From Maribrevibacterium harenarium (GTDB lineage: Bacteria > Pseudomonadota > Gammaproteobacteria > Pseudomonadales > Marinomonadaceae), in contig NZ_VFRR01000003.1 of NCBI RefSeq assembly GCF_006385675.1, positions 62,001 to 126,000 of the forward strand: a stretch of DNA of 64,000 nt, written 5' to 3'. The number at the start of each line of letters is the position of its first letter. Within the stretch, counting starts at the first letter, position 1. A model generated the notes under the pieces. The model ran no database searches. It was not told the DNA's origin and saw nothing but the letters and a program-made list of their open reading frames with translations. The translations under genes were made by a program, and so were the position numbers. Positions 27,775-36,982 of the stretch are shown piece by piece.

Positions 27775-28216
27775 GGAGTTCTTCAATGAGTCGATCCTCA
27801 TACCCAAAGCGTTCTGCCATTACTACGGCCAAGGCTTGCAAAGAAAACGGTAATTCTTCCAACAAGCTATTACACTGTTCCTTGGTACCGTATTTGTCGT
27901 CAAACTCTAGCACAATTTCTGTAGTGGACTGAATTTCCGGTAACAATTCATGCAATAGTTTCAAAGCTTCGTCGTTATGAAAATCTTTAGCTTCATGGGC
28001 GAGCTGTTCATAAATCTCAAAATGACCGACCGATACGTAATCCACCAACATTTCGGCAAATAATTGAATATTAGGTGTGTCGGTAGGGGTGAATTCCCCT
28101 CGCTCTCGTAAACGAATATAGGTTTCTATCAGGGTACGTCGTTGCTGCAACCAACGGTCGATCAGGGTATGCACCCCACCCCATCTTTCCTGAGCTGATT
28201 TACATCTTTCTAACAT
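27746..28216 (-). CDS. rsd: Rsd/AlgQ family anti-sigma-70 protein
   Basis: A 156-residue homologue of Rsd (E. coli) and AlgQ (Pseudomonas), which bind sigma-70 and lower its activity in stationary phase. Shared features are the N-terminal IDRWLQQRRTLIETYIRL helix, the LVDYVSVGHFEIYE segment near residue 72, and a C-terminal ALAVVMAERFGYEDRLIEEL helix. Its position beside dsbB matches the pseudomonad algQ-dsbB arrangement. The 3' end overlaps the WD40-like lipoprotein gene. Confidence 0.9.
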   Translation of the reverse strand: MLERCKSAQERWGGVHTLIDRWLQQRRTLIETYIRLRERGEFTPTDTPNIQLFAEMLVDYVSVGHFEIYEQLAHEAKDFHNDEALKLLHELLPEIQSTTEIVLEFDDKYGTKEQCNSLLEELPFSLQALAVVMAERFGYEDRLIEELHEAHSEKSA

Positions 28217-28350
28217 GAGCTGTTCCTCGCCGTCTTCAGGTTACTCGACTAGCATATGCCTATAGTTGGTTGCTCACAAGGTGCCGCTGATAACACTTTG
28301 TAACGTTTATGAGCAGTTCCAATACATTTTGTAGCTTCTGGTAAAACGGA

Positions 28351-28842
28351 TTATGCCCTGCGCAGAGCAATAAAAGCATTGACCAGCGCCATACCAATGA
28401 AAGCAACCAGAGTCCAACCAGGAATGCTTAAGCCAAGGAAAGTCCACAATACATCGCCACACTCACCCGTCCCCATGATCATGGCCTGCATAATTTCCTG
28501 CCAAGGGAATACTTCCACCATATAGCTCAAGCCTGGCAAACAAGCGGGCAACTCCTCTGCAGGTAAATTCTGTAAATATAGATGTCGAATAGCGAGAGCG
28601 GCACCCAACACAGCAAATACGACCACCGACCAAGAACAAATAATACGACTACGAACTGTGTGATACAGGGCAGATATTAGTGATGCCACACCAATGAGGA
28701 AGAAAAAGATACGCTGTAACATGCATAAAGGGCATGGCTCCAAGCCCATCTCATACTCCATATAAAACGCCACGCTCAGTAACGCAAACGCCGTAAACGC
28801 AATCACCCCGTGGAAACGACGTGCTGAAAATAAAGCAACCAT
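28351..28842 (-). CDS. dsbB: Disulfide bond formation protein DsbB
   Basis: A 163-residue inner-membrane protein that reoxidises DsbA and passes electrons to quinone. Four hydrophobic segments are visible. The first cysteine pair is C37-P-L-C40, and the second periplasmic pair is the Cys of ELPACLPG and that of GTGECGD. An Arg follows the first pair (MLQR), the position linked to quinone binding. The gene is followed by rsd, 134 bp away. Confidence 0.95.
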   Translation of the reverse strand: MVALFSARRFHGVIAFTAFALLSVAFYMEYEMGLEPCPLCMLQRIFFFLIGVASLISALYHTVRSRIICSWSVVVFAVLGAALAIRHLYLQNLPAEELPACLPGLSYMVEVFPWQEIMQAMIMGTGECGDVLWTFLGLSIPGWTLVAFIGMALVNAFIALRRA

Positions 28843-28970
28843 GAGATATTCCTTAAATTATTCTGCCGATAATAGACAGCTAACTAGTGATTTCGTGCGA
28901 AACCTTGCTGACAGCCATAAGCACTGGCAGGTAGTATAATGACTATCGTCACGAATTCGAGAGACAGGTT

Positions 28971-29396
28971 ATGTTCCAAACTCTTCTTTTAGGGAAAAAA
29001 GCATCGCAATTCCTATTATTTGCAATGTTGCTCGCACTATCACCTTTTACTCACGCCGAAGATGAAGCGGCACCCGTTATGCCAGTATACATTGAGCTGA
29101 AACCGGATTTCATTGTTAACTATATCGCCCCGGGGCCCAAGCTACGCTACATCAAAGCAGGAATTAGCCTGCGCTCAGATAGCACTCAAGCTGGAGTGAT
29201 TCAGGGCAATATGCCGATCGTGCGTGATGCTATTGTGATGTTTCTTAGCTCACGTACCGGCGAACAAATTAGCGGCGCACTCGCCCGGGAAGAAACTCGT
29301 AAAGAGTCAGTCGGTGCTATCAACGCGGCGCTAAAAGAAGAAACGGGAATGGAACCGGTAATGGATGTGCTCTTCACTAGCTTCGTAACCCAATAA
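28971..29396 (+). CDS. FliL-like exported protein
   Basis: A 141-residue protein with a signal peptide (hydrophobic [13 protein letters not shown] region, likely cleavage after THA near residue 29). It continues into a FliL-type domain: [43 protein letters not shown] and a C-terminal [10 protein letters not shown]. FliL proteins act at the flagellar basal body. This copy is not in a flagellar operon, and such orphan paralogues are seen in pseudomonads. Its role is unknown. Promoter-proximal to trmB. Confidence 0.8.
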   Translation: MFQTLLLGKKASQFLLFAMLLALSPFTHAEDEAAPVMPVYIELKPDFIVNYIAPGPKLRYIKAGISLRSDSTQAGVIQGNMPIVRDAIVMFLSSRTGEQISGALAREETRKESVGAINAALKEETGMEPVMDVLFTSFVTQ

Positions 29397-29497
29397 GTCG
29401 GTTGCTTCATGGGGTGGCAAGCAAAAGTTGTCACCGTCCCCATGGATTTTTGTTACCATTGGCACCAATTTATTCAATCAGCCAACAATACAATTCC

Positions 29498-30226
29498 ATG
29501 CAAACAGAAGACAACAATATCACCGAAACGACTTCCTCAAACGAGCAAGCCCCTCACAAGCGCACGATTCGCAGTTTCGTTGTACGTGGCGGGCGTATGA
29601 CCGAAGGACAACAAAAAGCTTATGACAACAACTGGGCCATTTATGGTTTAGATGTAGAATCCGGGCGCCTTGATTATCAACAATTATTCGGTCGCGAATC
29701 CGATGTTGTCATAGAAGTGGGCTTCGGCATGGGTGCTTCCTTAGTGGAAATGGCAAAGAATGCACCGGAAAAAGACTTTATCGGCATAGAGGTACACCCG
29801 CCGGGTGTGGCTAAACTGATGATGCTGGCAAGTGAAGCCGGATTAACCAATATTCGCGTCTACTGTCACGATGCTATTGAAGTGATGGCAGATTGTTTAC
29901 CCGAAGCCCAAGCAAGTACTTTCCAATTATTCTTTCCAGACCCTTGGCACAAGAAAAAGCATAACAAGCGTCGTATTGTGCAGCCACTATTTGCCCAACA
30001 AGTGGCTGGCGTACTCAAAACTGATGGAGTCTTTCATATGGCAACGGATTGGGAGCCCTATGCAGAGCACATGCTGGAAGTAATGGAAGCCCAAGAAAAC
30101 TATCAAAACGTAGCAGGCAAAGGCTTGTATCACCCTCGTCCTGATTGGCGTCCACTGACTAAATTCGAACAACGTGGTGAACGCTTAGGTCATGGAGTAT
30201 GGGATCTAATCTACAAAAAGATCTAA
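29498..30226 (+). CDS. trmB: tRNA (guanine-N7)-methyltransferase
   Basis: A 242-residue SAM-dependent enzyme that makes m7G46 in tRNA. Motifs are [14 protein letters not shown] (SAM binding, near residue 70), the [11 protein letters not shown] strand, the [16 protein letters not shown] catalytic motif, and the C-terminal [17 protein letters not shown]. The frame is open from 29402. The ATG at 29498 gives the usual N terminus with an acidic, low-complexity start before [10 protein letters not shown] strong terminator follows. Confidence 0.95.
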   Translation: MQTEDNNITETTSSNEQAPHKRTIRSFVVRGGRMTEGQQKAYDNNWAIYGLDVESGRLDYQQLFGRESDVVIEVGFGMGASLVEMAKNAPEKDFIGIEVHPPGVAKLMMLASEAGLTNIRVYCHDAIEVMADCLPEAQASTFQLFFPDPWHKKKHNKRRIVQPLFAQQVAGVLKTDGVFHMATDWEPYAEHMLEVMEAQENYQNVAGKGLYHPRPDWRPLTKFEQRGERLGHGVWDLIYKKI

Positions 30227-30239
30227 CTCTAGTTCAATT

Positions 30240-30270
30240 AAAAATGGCTCCATCGGGAGCCATTTTTATT
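30240..30270. terminator. Terminator between trmB and the H-NS-like gene
   Basis: AAAATGGCTCC / GGAGCCATTTTT stem with a short loop between two convergent genes. It is probably bidirectional. Confidence 0.9.
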
Positions 30271-30290
30271 TCACCTAACGGAATTTCAAG

Positions 30291-30689
30291 TTAGATCTCT
30301 GCACTCTCGCGGCTATTACCAGCAGCGAAGTACTCGGCAAATACTTTTGGTGTACGGCCACGGCCAGTCCATTCGTGAGTTTCGCCATTCCATTCAATAC
30401 GGTATTTCGGCGCTACCGTCTTACCTTTAATAGGGTTAGCAGTACGTGGGGCGCTTAGGATAGCGATCTCTTCAAGCGTTAAGCCACTTTCCTCAATCAG
30501 ACGGCTAATTTGTTCTGCTTTTTGGGTTTTCTCCGCTTCTTCTGCTAAGCGCTGTTCTTCCATCTCTTTTAGCTTAGCTAAGGCATCGTTAAAACCGGCG
30601 ATTAGGTTCTCTAGCTGGGGAATGCTTAGTTCTTTTGCTGCAGCACGTGCTTTGGCTTTGTTTCCGGCTAGTTCTTCTAATAGACTCAT
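30291..30689 (-). CDS. H-NS family nucleoid protein
   Basis: A 132-residue H-NS-type protein. The N-terminal half is a charged coiled-coil oligomerisation region (about residues 5-70). The C-terminal domain has the DNA-minor-groove segment PKYRIEWNGETHEWTGRGRTPKVF, with the core T-G-R-G-R-T-P. Such proteins silence AT-rich and horizontally acquired DNA, which is relevant to the AT-rich ery control region. The ATG at 30689 is preferred over that at 30707 because AGGAGTG precedes it. Confidence 0.92.
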   Translation of the reverse strand: MSLLEELAGNKAKARAAAKELSIPQLENLIAGFNDALAKLKEMEEQRLAEEAEKTQKAEQISRLIEESGLTLEEIAILSAPRTANPIKGKTVAPKYRIEWNGETHEWTGRGRTPKVFAEYFAAGNSRESAEI

Positions 30690-30876
30690 GCTCACTCCTA
30701 TCTTCACTTAAGATACAATTGTAAACACATGGGTATATTCCCTATCCCGCTGTGTAAATACTCATTAAAATATTGCGGATAAACTCTTTTAAATCAAGAA
30801 TTCAGCATTAGTTTAATCAAATAATTTAAAATTAGCGATATTAAACTCAAAAGCATCGAGTTATTTAAGGCAAAAT

Positions 30877-33012
30877 ATGCAAATTTCAGCGACTCTAGCC
30901 CAAGAATTTCAGCTTAAATCTCAATATATTGAAAATACCTTAGCACTTTTTTCTGAAGGCGCCACGGTGCCCTTTATTGCTCGTTATCGCAAAGAAGCTA
31001 CTGGCGGCATGAGTGATGAAACACTGCGAGAATTACATAGCCGCTGGAACTATCTTCAGGATTTAGAAAAACGTAAAGAATCGATTTTGACGAGCCTACA
31101 AGAAACGAATGCTGATAAAAGTGTTTATGAGGCAGTGAAAAAAGCCAGCACCAAAACTGAGCTAGAGGACATCTATGCCCCTTTCAAAAAGACACGTAAA
31201 AGCAAAGGGGACATCGCCATTGAACAAGGTCTACTGCCCTTTGCCCAACAAGCTTGGGAGCAGGACATCACTATCAATACAAAATACCTCACACAGGTAC
31301 AGCAACAGATTAAGTCAGATTTACCAGTGACGGACATAGAGACGGGTATTGAGAGTATTATTTTAGAGCGGCTCAGTGAAAATGCAGCCTTATTACAGGC
31401 TGGGCGAGAATATGTAGCACAACATGGTCTACTCGTTAGCCGAGTGATGCGCGGTAAAAAAGAGCAGGGGGAGAAGTTTCAGGATTACTTTGAACATCAA
31501 GAGCCGGTAAGAAAAGCCGCATCTCACCGTATTCTCGCTATGCTTCGCGGTAAACGAGAAAATATCTTAAAACTAGCGATACAATTAGAGCATGACGAAT
31601 TTCCACGTCAATTACAGCAAACCAATCTAGTCACTCCGTTTGGTACGCCATGTAAACAAATCTCATCACAAAAACGCCAATGGCTAAATCGAGCTTGGGG
31701 TGAAAAGCTCCTCGGCAAATTAGAAACGGATGTCCTCGCCCAATTAAAAGACAAGGCTGAAAACGAGGCGATTCAGGTCTTTGCTGATAACCTGCAAGAC
31801 TTGCTGATGGCCGCTCCAGCGGGGGCGCATAATACCTTAGGATTAGACCCTGGCTTTCGCAACGGGGTAAAAATGGCAGCTATTAATGCTCAAGGTGATG
31901 TTATTGATCATGGTGTCATCTACCCTCACTCGCCACAAAATCAGTCCCAGCAAGCCTCGGCTTTGCTACGTAAACTGATTGAGCAACACCGCATTAGCTG
32001 GGTGGTCATAGGAAATGGGACAGCATCAAGGGAAACCCAAACCTTTGCTAACGAGGTAATCAAACAATACGGGCTAAATTGTCGTACTGTGATTGTCTCG
32101 GAAGCGGGTGCATCGGTCTATTCTGCATCGAAAGAAGCCACACAAGAACTGCCTGATTTAGATGTCACCATTCGTGGTGCCGTTTCAATTGCACGGCGCT
32201 TTCAAGACCCATTGGCAGAGCTGGTAAAAATCGATCCTCAAGCTATTGGTGTCGGTCAATATCAACATGATTTAAAAGGTAGTCATCTTAGCGAAGCCCT
32301 TACACAGGTAGTGGAAACTTGTGTAAACCGCGTTGGCGTGGATTTAAACTTAGCCTCACCATCATTATTAAGCTATGTCTCCGGATTAAGTCTTAAGATG
32401 GCCCAAAATATACTTGAATATCGCCAGCAAATAGGTCGCTTCACTAATCGAGAGCAAATTAAAAAAGTAAAAGGTATCGGTGCCAAAGCCTTCGAACAAT
32501 GTGCGGGATTTTTGCGTATTAGAGACGGAGAAGAGCCACTCGATGCTTCCGCAGTTCACCCAGAGAGCTACGGTGTCGTTAAAGCCATGGCGCAGCAAAT
32601 CAAATTGCCGCTATCTAGTTTAATCGGCAATACCAGCGCCATTAATCAACTAAAACTTGCTCCACAAGCCAAACTCGCCGGTGAATATACTTTAAGGGAT
32701 ATTCTCGAAGAATTAGCCAAACCTGGTCGAGATCCACGACCTGAGTTTCGTTATGCAGCCTTTGACGACAGCATTAGCGATATTAATGACCTAAGGGAAG
32801 ATATGGTGTTAGAGGGTGTGGTGACTAATGTGGCGGCATTTGGTGCCTTTGTCGATATTGGTGTGCATCAGGATGGATTAGTACATATTTCCCAATTAGC
32901 GGATCGCTTTGTTAAGGATCCTAGGGAAGAAGTACGCGTCGGCGAAGTAATTAAGGTAAAAGTCTTGGAGTGCGACGTAAAACGCAAGCGCATTAGCTTG
33001 AAACGAATCTAA
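30877..33012 (+). CDS. tex: Tex-like RNA-binding transcription accessory protein
   Basis: A 711-residue Tex protein. Domains in order are an N-terminal Tex region (residues 1-190, VPFIARYRKEATGGM), a YqgF-like RNase H-fold domain (LGLDPGFRNGVK near residue 325), helix-hairpin-helix motifs (near 500-550) and a C-terminal S1 domain (GVVTNVAAFGAFVDIGVHQDGLVHIS, key residues G-A-F-V-D-G-V-H-I-S, near 645). It ends directly after S1, so it lacks the tail that many ~770-residue homologues carry. Tex affects RNA and transcription processes; its exact role is not fixed. Confidence 0.94.
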   Translation: MQISATLAQEFQLKSQYIENTLALFSEGATVPFIARYRKEATGGMSDETLRELHSRWNYLQDLEKRKESILTSLQETNADKSVYEAVKKASTKTELEDIYAPFKKTRKSKGDIAIEQGLLPFAQQAWEQDITINTKYLTQVQQQIKSDLPVTDIETGIESIILERLSENAALLQAGREYVAQHGLLVSRVMRGKKEQGEKFQDYFEHQEPVRKAASHRILAMLRGKRENILKLAIQLEHDEFPRQLQQTNLVTPFGTPCKQISSQKRQWLNRAWGEKLLGKLETDVLAQLKDKAENEAIQVFADNLQDLLMAAPAGAHNTLGLDPGFRNGVKMAAINAQGDVIDHGVIYPHSPQNQSQQASALLRKLIEQHRISWVVIGNGTASRETQTFANEVIKQYGLNCRTVIVSEAGASVYSASKEATQELPDLDVTIRGAVSIARRFQDPLAELVKIDPQAIGVGQYQHDLKGSHLSEALTQVVETCVNRVGVDLNLASPSLLSYVSGLSLKMAQNILEYRQQIGRFTNREQIKKVKGIGAKAFEQCAGFLRIRDGEEPLDASAVHPESYGVVKAMAQQIKLPLSSLIGNTSAINQLKLAPQAKLAGEYTLRDILEELAKPGRDPRPEFRYAAFDDSISDINDLREDMVLEGVVTNVAAFGAFVDIGVHQDGLVHISQLADRFVKDPREEVRVGEVIKVKVLECDVKRKRISLKRI

Positions 33013-33027
33013 CCTCCTATTTCATTG

Positions 33028-33055
33028 AAAAAAGAGCCGGCACTTTGGCCGGCTC
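33028..33055 (-). terminator. Terminator of azoR
   Basis: Read leftward, GAGCCGGC / GCCGGCTC stem followed by a run of T (33033-33028). It ends azoR and lies just after the convergent tex gene. Confidence 0.85.
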
Positions 33056-33094
33056 GAAGTACGATTAAACTTGTGATTGGATCGGATTACCACA

Positions 33095-33688
33095 TTAGAT
33101 CGCGCTAGATACTTTCTCTTTAGCTGCAACAAAAGCTTTTTCACCTTCTTCGCCAAGGGCTTGGCCACCAGCAACAAAGGTATCTTTTACATTTAAACCG
33201 ATAAAGTTCAAGAAGGTTTTCACGTAAGGTACTTGATGATCGAAAGCTTCACCTTCTGCAAAGCTACCGCTTGCGGTAAACACGTAAGCGTCTTTATTCA
33301 CCAAGCCGACAGCACCCTCTTCAGTATACTTGAATGTACGTCCGGCGCGAGCAATGTAATCAAAGTAAGACTTTAGCGTAGATGGAATGCTGAAGTTGTA
33401 CATAGGAGCACTGATCGCCACCACATCAGCCGCCTCAAGCTCAGCAATTAGCTCATCACCAATCGCAACAATAGCTTGTTGCTCAGCCGTACGCTGGTCT
33501 TCAGGAGTAAACAATGCCCCAAGCGTTTCGCTAGTGAAGTGCGGTAGTGGGTTTGCATTCACATCGCGGCTTACTACTTTGCCGCCAGGGTTTTTCATTA
33601 GCCATTGCGCTACGAAAGCATCAGCAAGCTGACGAGACTTAGAGTTATCACCAGATGCGCTAGAATCGATACGTAATAAAGTTGCCAT
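33095..33688 (-). CDS. azoR: FMN-dependent NADH-azoreductase
   Basis: A 197-residue flavodoxin-fold oxidoreductase of the AzoR family, acting on quinones and azo compounds with FMN and NADH. Motifs are LRIDSSASGDNSKSRQLADA at the N terminus (phosphate binding of FMN), SAPMYNFSIPSTLKSYFDYI near residue 92 and TASGSFAEGEAFD. The ATG at 33688 gives the usual MATLLRIDSS start. A divergent LysR regulator 163 bp away probably controls it. Confidence 0.92.
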   Translation of the reverse strand: MATLLRIDSSASGDNSKSRQLADAFVAQWLMKNPGGKVVSRDVNANPLPHFTSETLGALFTPEDQRTAEQQAIVAIGDELIAELEAADVVAISAPMYNFSIPSTLKSYFDYIARAGRTFKYTEEGAVGLVNKDAYVFTASGSFAEGEAFDHQVPYVKTFLNFIGLNVKDTFVAGGQALGEEGEKAFVAAKEKVSSAI

Positions 33689-33851
33689 TTTTGCTCTCCT
33701 CAATAAGAGTTATGAATCAATAACACCATAATAAGGGCAGTAAATTCGATATAAAAGCGCATTTATTAGACAAGATTGATCGAATAATGTGATAATTTAT
33801 CCGAATACACTATGCTTAAGCTTGGTTTTCACCTTAATAACGGGGCAACAC

Positions 33852-34757
33852 ATGAAAGCACCACGAGTTACATTGGATCAATGGCGGGTACTACAAGCCG
33901 TGATTGATATGGGAGGCTTCGCTCAAGCCGCAGACGCACTGCATAAAAGCCAGTCCTCGGTAAGCTATACCATTGCCCGCTTACAAGAACAGCTAGGCTA
34001 CCCAGTATTGATTATTGATGGGCGCAAAGCACGTTTGACCGAGCGAGGGGAAGTCCTACTACGGCGCTCCCGCCATCTGATCAAAGAAGCGTTAGATTTA
34101 GAAGACTTGGCTCACACGCTTGGGCAAGGCTGGGAGCCAGAAATTGAATTAGTGGTAGATCAGGCGTTTCCTACTCCACCGCTGCTAAGGGCGCTTAAAG
34201 ACTTTGAACCACAAAGCCAAGGCACCTTGGTACAGTTAAAAGAGGTTGTCCTGAGTGGTGCTTCAGAGGCCTTAGCAAAGGGTTCCCCAGATTTGGTACT
34301 AAGCTCTATGGTGCCAAAAGGTTACTTGGCCGATCCAATAGTGGATGTGGAACTCATTGCCGTAGCGGCACCAACTCACCCCTTGTTTGAGGAAGAAGGA
34401 CCAATTAACAACGAACGACTGCGCCAAGAATTACAGGTGGTGATTCGTGACTCTTCCTCGACCAGTTCGACCGATGCAGGCTGGCTTGGTGCCGATCGAC
34501 GCTGGACGGTATCAAGCGTACAGTCCGCCCTTGAAATCGTGTCATCCGGCGTCGGTTTTGCTTGGCTCCCCAAAGCCGATTTGCACCAAGCGTTTGCCTG
34601 TGAAACCCTCAAAACCTTGCCTCTTGTTTCCGGCGTAGAGCGTAATTTTCATATGTATGCCATCTTCGGCAAAGGGGAACGCACCGGACCGGCGACTCGA
34701 CTTTTCGTTGAACTATTGCAGCAAGAATGTAATCGCTGCAAAACCCAAGGCCACTAG
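33852..34757 (+). CDS. LysR-family transcriptional regulator
   Basis: A 301-residue LysR-type regulator. The N-terminal winged helix-turn-helix has LDQWRVLQAVIDMGGFAQAA then LHKSQSSVSYTIARLQEQLG (about residues 9-50). The rest is a substrate-binding-like effector domain. The ATG at 33852 is preferred over an upstream one at 33789 because it starts the fold directly. It lies divergent to azoR, which is the usual relation of a LysR protein to its target. Confidence 0.9.
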   Translation: MKAPRVTLDQWRVLQAVIDMGGFAQAADALHKSQSSVSYTIARLQEQLGYPVLIIDGRKARLTERGEVLLRRSRHLIKEALDLEDLAHTLGQGWEPEIELVVDQAFPTPPLLRALKDFEPQSQGTLVQLKEVVLSGASEALAKGSPDLVLSSMVPKGYLADPIVDVELIAVAAPTHPLFEEEGPINNERLRQELQVVIRDSSSTSSTDAGWLGADRRWTVSSVQSALEIVSSGVGFAWLPKADLHQAFACETLKTLPLVSGVERNFHMYAIFGKGERTGPATRLFVELLQQECNRCKTQGH

Positions 34758-34780
34758 AGCGCCAGACAATCAGCGCAAAC

Positions 34781-34820
34781 AAAAACGCCCCGCAGTGTTA
34801 TCCACAAGCGAGGCGTTTTT
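34781..34820. terminator. Terminator between LysR gene and eda
   Basis: AAAAACGCC (34781-34789) pairs with GGCGTTTTT (34812-34820) around an imperfect stem and a larger loop. It is flanked by A and T runs and fits both convergent genes. Confidence 0.75.
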
Positions 34821-34834
34821 CAGAATTTACCAAA

Positions 34835-35461
34835 TTACTGTACGGATTTCGCCAATTCTGTAATTTCGTCCCATTTTCCAGCACGAACTAGATCCGTTGG
34901 TACAATCCAAGAACCACCGACACACAAGACGTTATCTAGGGCTAGGTATTCACGGAAGTTGTTCGCACCAATACCACCGGTTGGGCAGAAACGAATCTGC
35001 GGCAATGGCCCGCCGAAGGCTTTAAGCGCTTTCACACCACCATTCACTTCCGCTGGGAAGAATTTAAAGTGGTCATAGCCATATTCCATTCCCAACAAGA
35101 TATCGGAAATGGTCGCAACCGCTGGTAGGTATGGAATATCGTATTCCTTACCAACCGTTAGCAGATCCGGTGTTGCTCCGGGGCTGATAATAAACTGGGC
35201 CCCCGCTTCCACGGCTGCGATATATTGTTCGCGATTGCACACTGTACCTGCACCGACAATGGCATCAGGAACCTGTTGGCGTAGGGCGGTGATTGCGGCT
35301 AGAGCCGCTTCAGTGCGCATGGTGACTTCTAATACTGGTACACCACCAGCAACAAGCGCTTTCCCTAAATTTACGGCTTGTTCAACATCGTCTACGACAA
35401 TCACCGGTACCACTGGGGTCGCGGTCATTACTTGTTCGGCTGTATAAGTCGTCATGGTCAT
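34835..35461 (-). CDS. eda: KDPG/KHG aldolase
   Basis: A 208-residue class I aldolase that splits 2-keto-3-deoxy-6-phosphogluconate into pyruvate and glyceraldehyde 3-phosphate in the Entner-Doudoroff route. It has the [12 protein letters not shown] segment with the catalytic Glu, GAGTVCN, and the Schiff-base Lys in [14 protein letters not shown] near residue 137. It follows zwf by 27 bp on the same strand. No pgl lies between them and no edd is in the window. Confidence 0.95.
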   Translation of the reverse strand: MTMTTYTAEQVMTATPVVPVIVVDDVEQAVNLGKALVAGGVPVLEVTMRTEAALAAITALRQQVPDAIVGAGTVCNREQYIAAVEAGAQFIISPGATPDLLTVGKEYDIPYLPAVATISDILLGMEYGYDHFKFFPAEVNGGVKALKAFGGPLPQIRFCPTGGIGANNFREYLALDNVLCVGGSWIVPTDLVRAGKWDEITELAKSVQ

Positions 35462-35488
35462 TCCTCTTAATGGTCGTAACGAAGGTTG

Positions 35489-36964
35489 TTAATAATCTTG
35501 CCAGTTGCGGCCATCTTTGATCGGCAGCGCCATGGAAGCAGCAGGGCCCCAAGAACCAGAAGCGTATTCTTTTGGACGCTCGCTGGTTTGACTCCAAGCC
35601 AATAGGATACCGTCTACCCATTTCCACGCTGCTTCCACTTCGTCATAGCGCATAAATAAGGTCGCGTCGTTGCGCATCACGTCCAGCAGCAAACGCTCAT
35701 AAGCTTCTGGACTACGTTTATCGTTAAAGGCCTCGGTCAAACTTAGGTTCAAATCCACCGGCTGTAACTTCATGCCTTCACCAGCACCGGGCACCTTGTT
35801 CATCACCGTTAAGGAGATTTTCTCTTCTGGTTGCAAACGAATGATCAACTGGTTGCGTTGCAGCTGACGATTGCTTTCATCGTTGAAGATACTGTGTGGG
35901 ATCTGTTTGTATTGAATGACGATTTCAGAGTAACGCTGCCCTAAACGCTTACCGGTACGTAGATAAAACGGTACACCAGCCCAACGCCAGTTATCGATAT
36001 CGGCGCGTAAGGCAACGAAGGTCTCGGTACGGGATTCTGGGTTACTCCCCTCCTCGTCAAAGTAGCCTTTCACTTCCTTACCGTTGATCATGCCTTTTGC
36101 ATACTGACCACGTACTGTTTTAGTGTAAGCATTAGCACCCTCAATAGGACGCAAGGCTTTTAGCACTTTGATTTTCTCATCACGAACCGAGTCCGCATCA
36201 TTGCGCGCTGGTGGCTCCATAGCAACCAGACACAACAGTTGCAACAGGTGGTTTTGCACCATGTCACGCATAGCGCCAGCTTTATCGTAGTACCCCCAGC
36301 GACCTTCTACACCGACAGTTTCCGATACGGTGATCTGTACGTTATCGATATGGGCGCTGTCCCAAAGGGGCTCAAATAGAGTATTGCCAAAGCGTATGGC
36401 CAATAGGTTTTGTACTGTTTCCTTACCCAAATAATGGTCAATACGGAAGATTTGCTTCTCGGCGAAGTTTTGCGTTACTTCATCATTGATGGCACGGGAG
36501 GAAATCAAATCCCGCCCCAGTGGCTTCTCTAATACCACCCTCATACGCTCTTCGTTTAAACCATGATTCGCTAAAGAAGAACAGATGGAGCCAAACAGGT
36601 CTGGGGAAGTGGCGAGATAGAACACAACATCTTTGCCATCGCCACCGACTTGATGCTCATTGAAACGGGCAAAATCTGACTCTGCCTGTGCATCAACGGA
36701 GACATAACTCAAACGCTCTTTAAAGCGTGGCCAAGTTTTCTCATCCCCGACACTTTTGGGCACAAACTCGTTTAGTGCGGCGCGCACTTTTTCTTGGTAA
36801 TCCTGTGCGCTCATTTCCCGGCGAGAAGCACCAATGATACGGGTATTTTTTGCCAATAGGCCGTCTTGATCTAGGTGATACAAGGCTGGCAATAGCTTGC
36901 GCATGGCAAGATCACCACCACCACCAAATATTACGACATCACAGGCTTTTAAACTGGCCTTCAT
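35489..36964 (-). CDS. zwf: Glucose-6-phosphate 1-dehydrogenase
   Basis: A 491-residue enzyme that oxidises glucose 6-phosphate to 6-phosphogluconolactone. The N-terminal nucleotide-binding loop is FGGGGDLAMRKL, in which Gly replaces the Ala-Ser pair of the common GASGDLA. The substrate motif RIDHYLGKE lies near residue 173. It sits between glk and eda on one strand, forming a glk-zwf-eda unit. The usual partner pgl is missing from the operon. Confidence 0.97.
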   Translation of the reverse strand: MKASLKACDVVIFGGGGDLAMRKLLPALYHLDQDGLLAKNTRIIGASRREMSAQDYQEKVRAALNEFVPKSVGDEKTWPRFKERLSYVSVDAQAESDFARFNEHQVGGDGKDVVFYLATSPDLFGSICSSLANHGLNEERMRVVLEKPLGRDLISSRAINDEVTQNFAEKQIFRIDHYLGKETVQNLLAIRFGNTLFEPLWDSAHIDNVQITVSETVGVEGRWGYYDKAGAMRDMVQNHLLQLLCLVAMEPPARNDADSVRDEKIKVLKALRPIEGANAYTKTVRGQYAKGMINGKEVKGYFDEEGSNPESRTETFVALRADIDNWRWAGVPFYLRTGKRLGQRYSEIVIQYKQIPHSIFNDESNRQLQRNQLIIRLQPEEKISLTVMNKVPGAGEGMKLQPVDLNLSLTEAFNDKRSPEAYERLLLDVMRNDATLFMRYDEVEAAWKWVDGILLAWSQTSERPKEYASGSWGPAASMALPIKDGRNWQDY

Positions 36965-36982
36965 GGTTTATTCTCCAATTGG

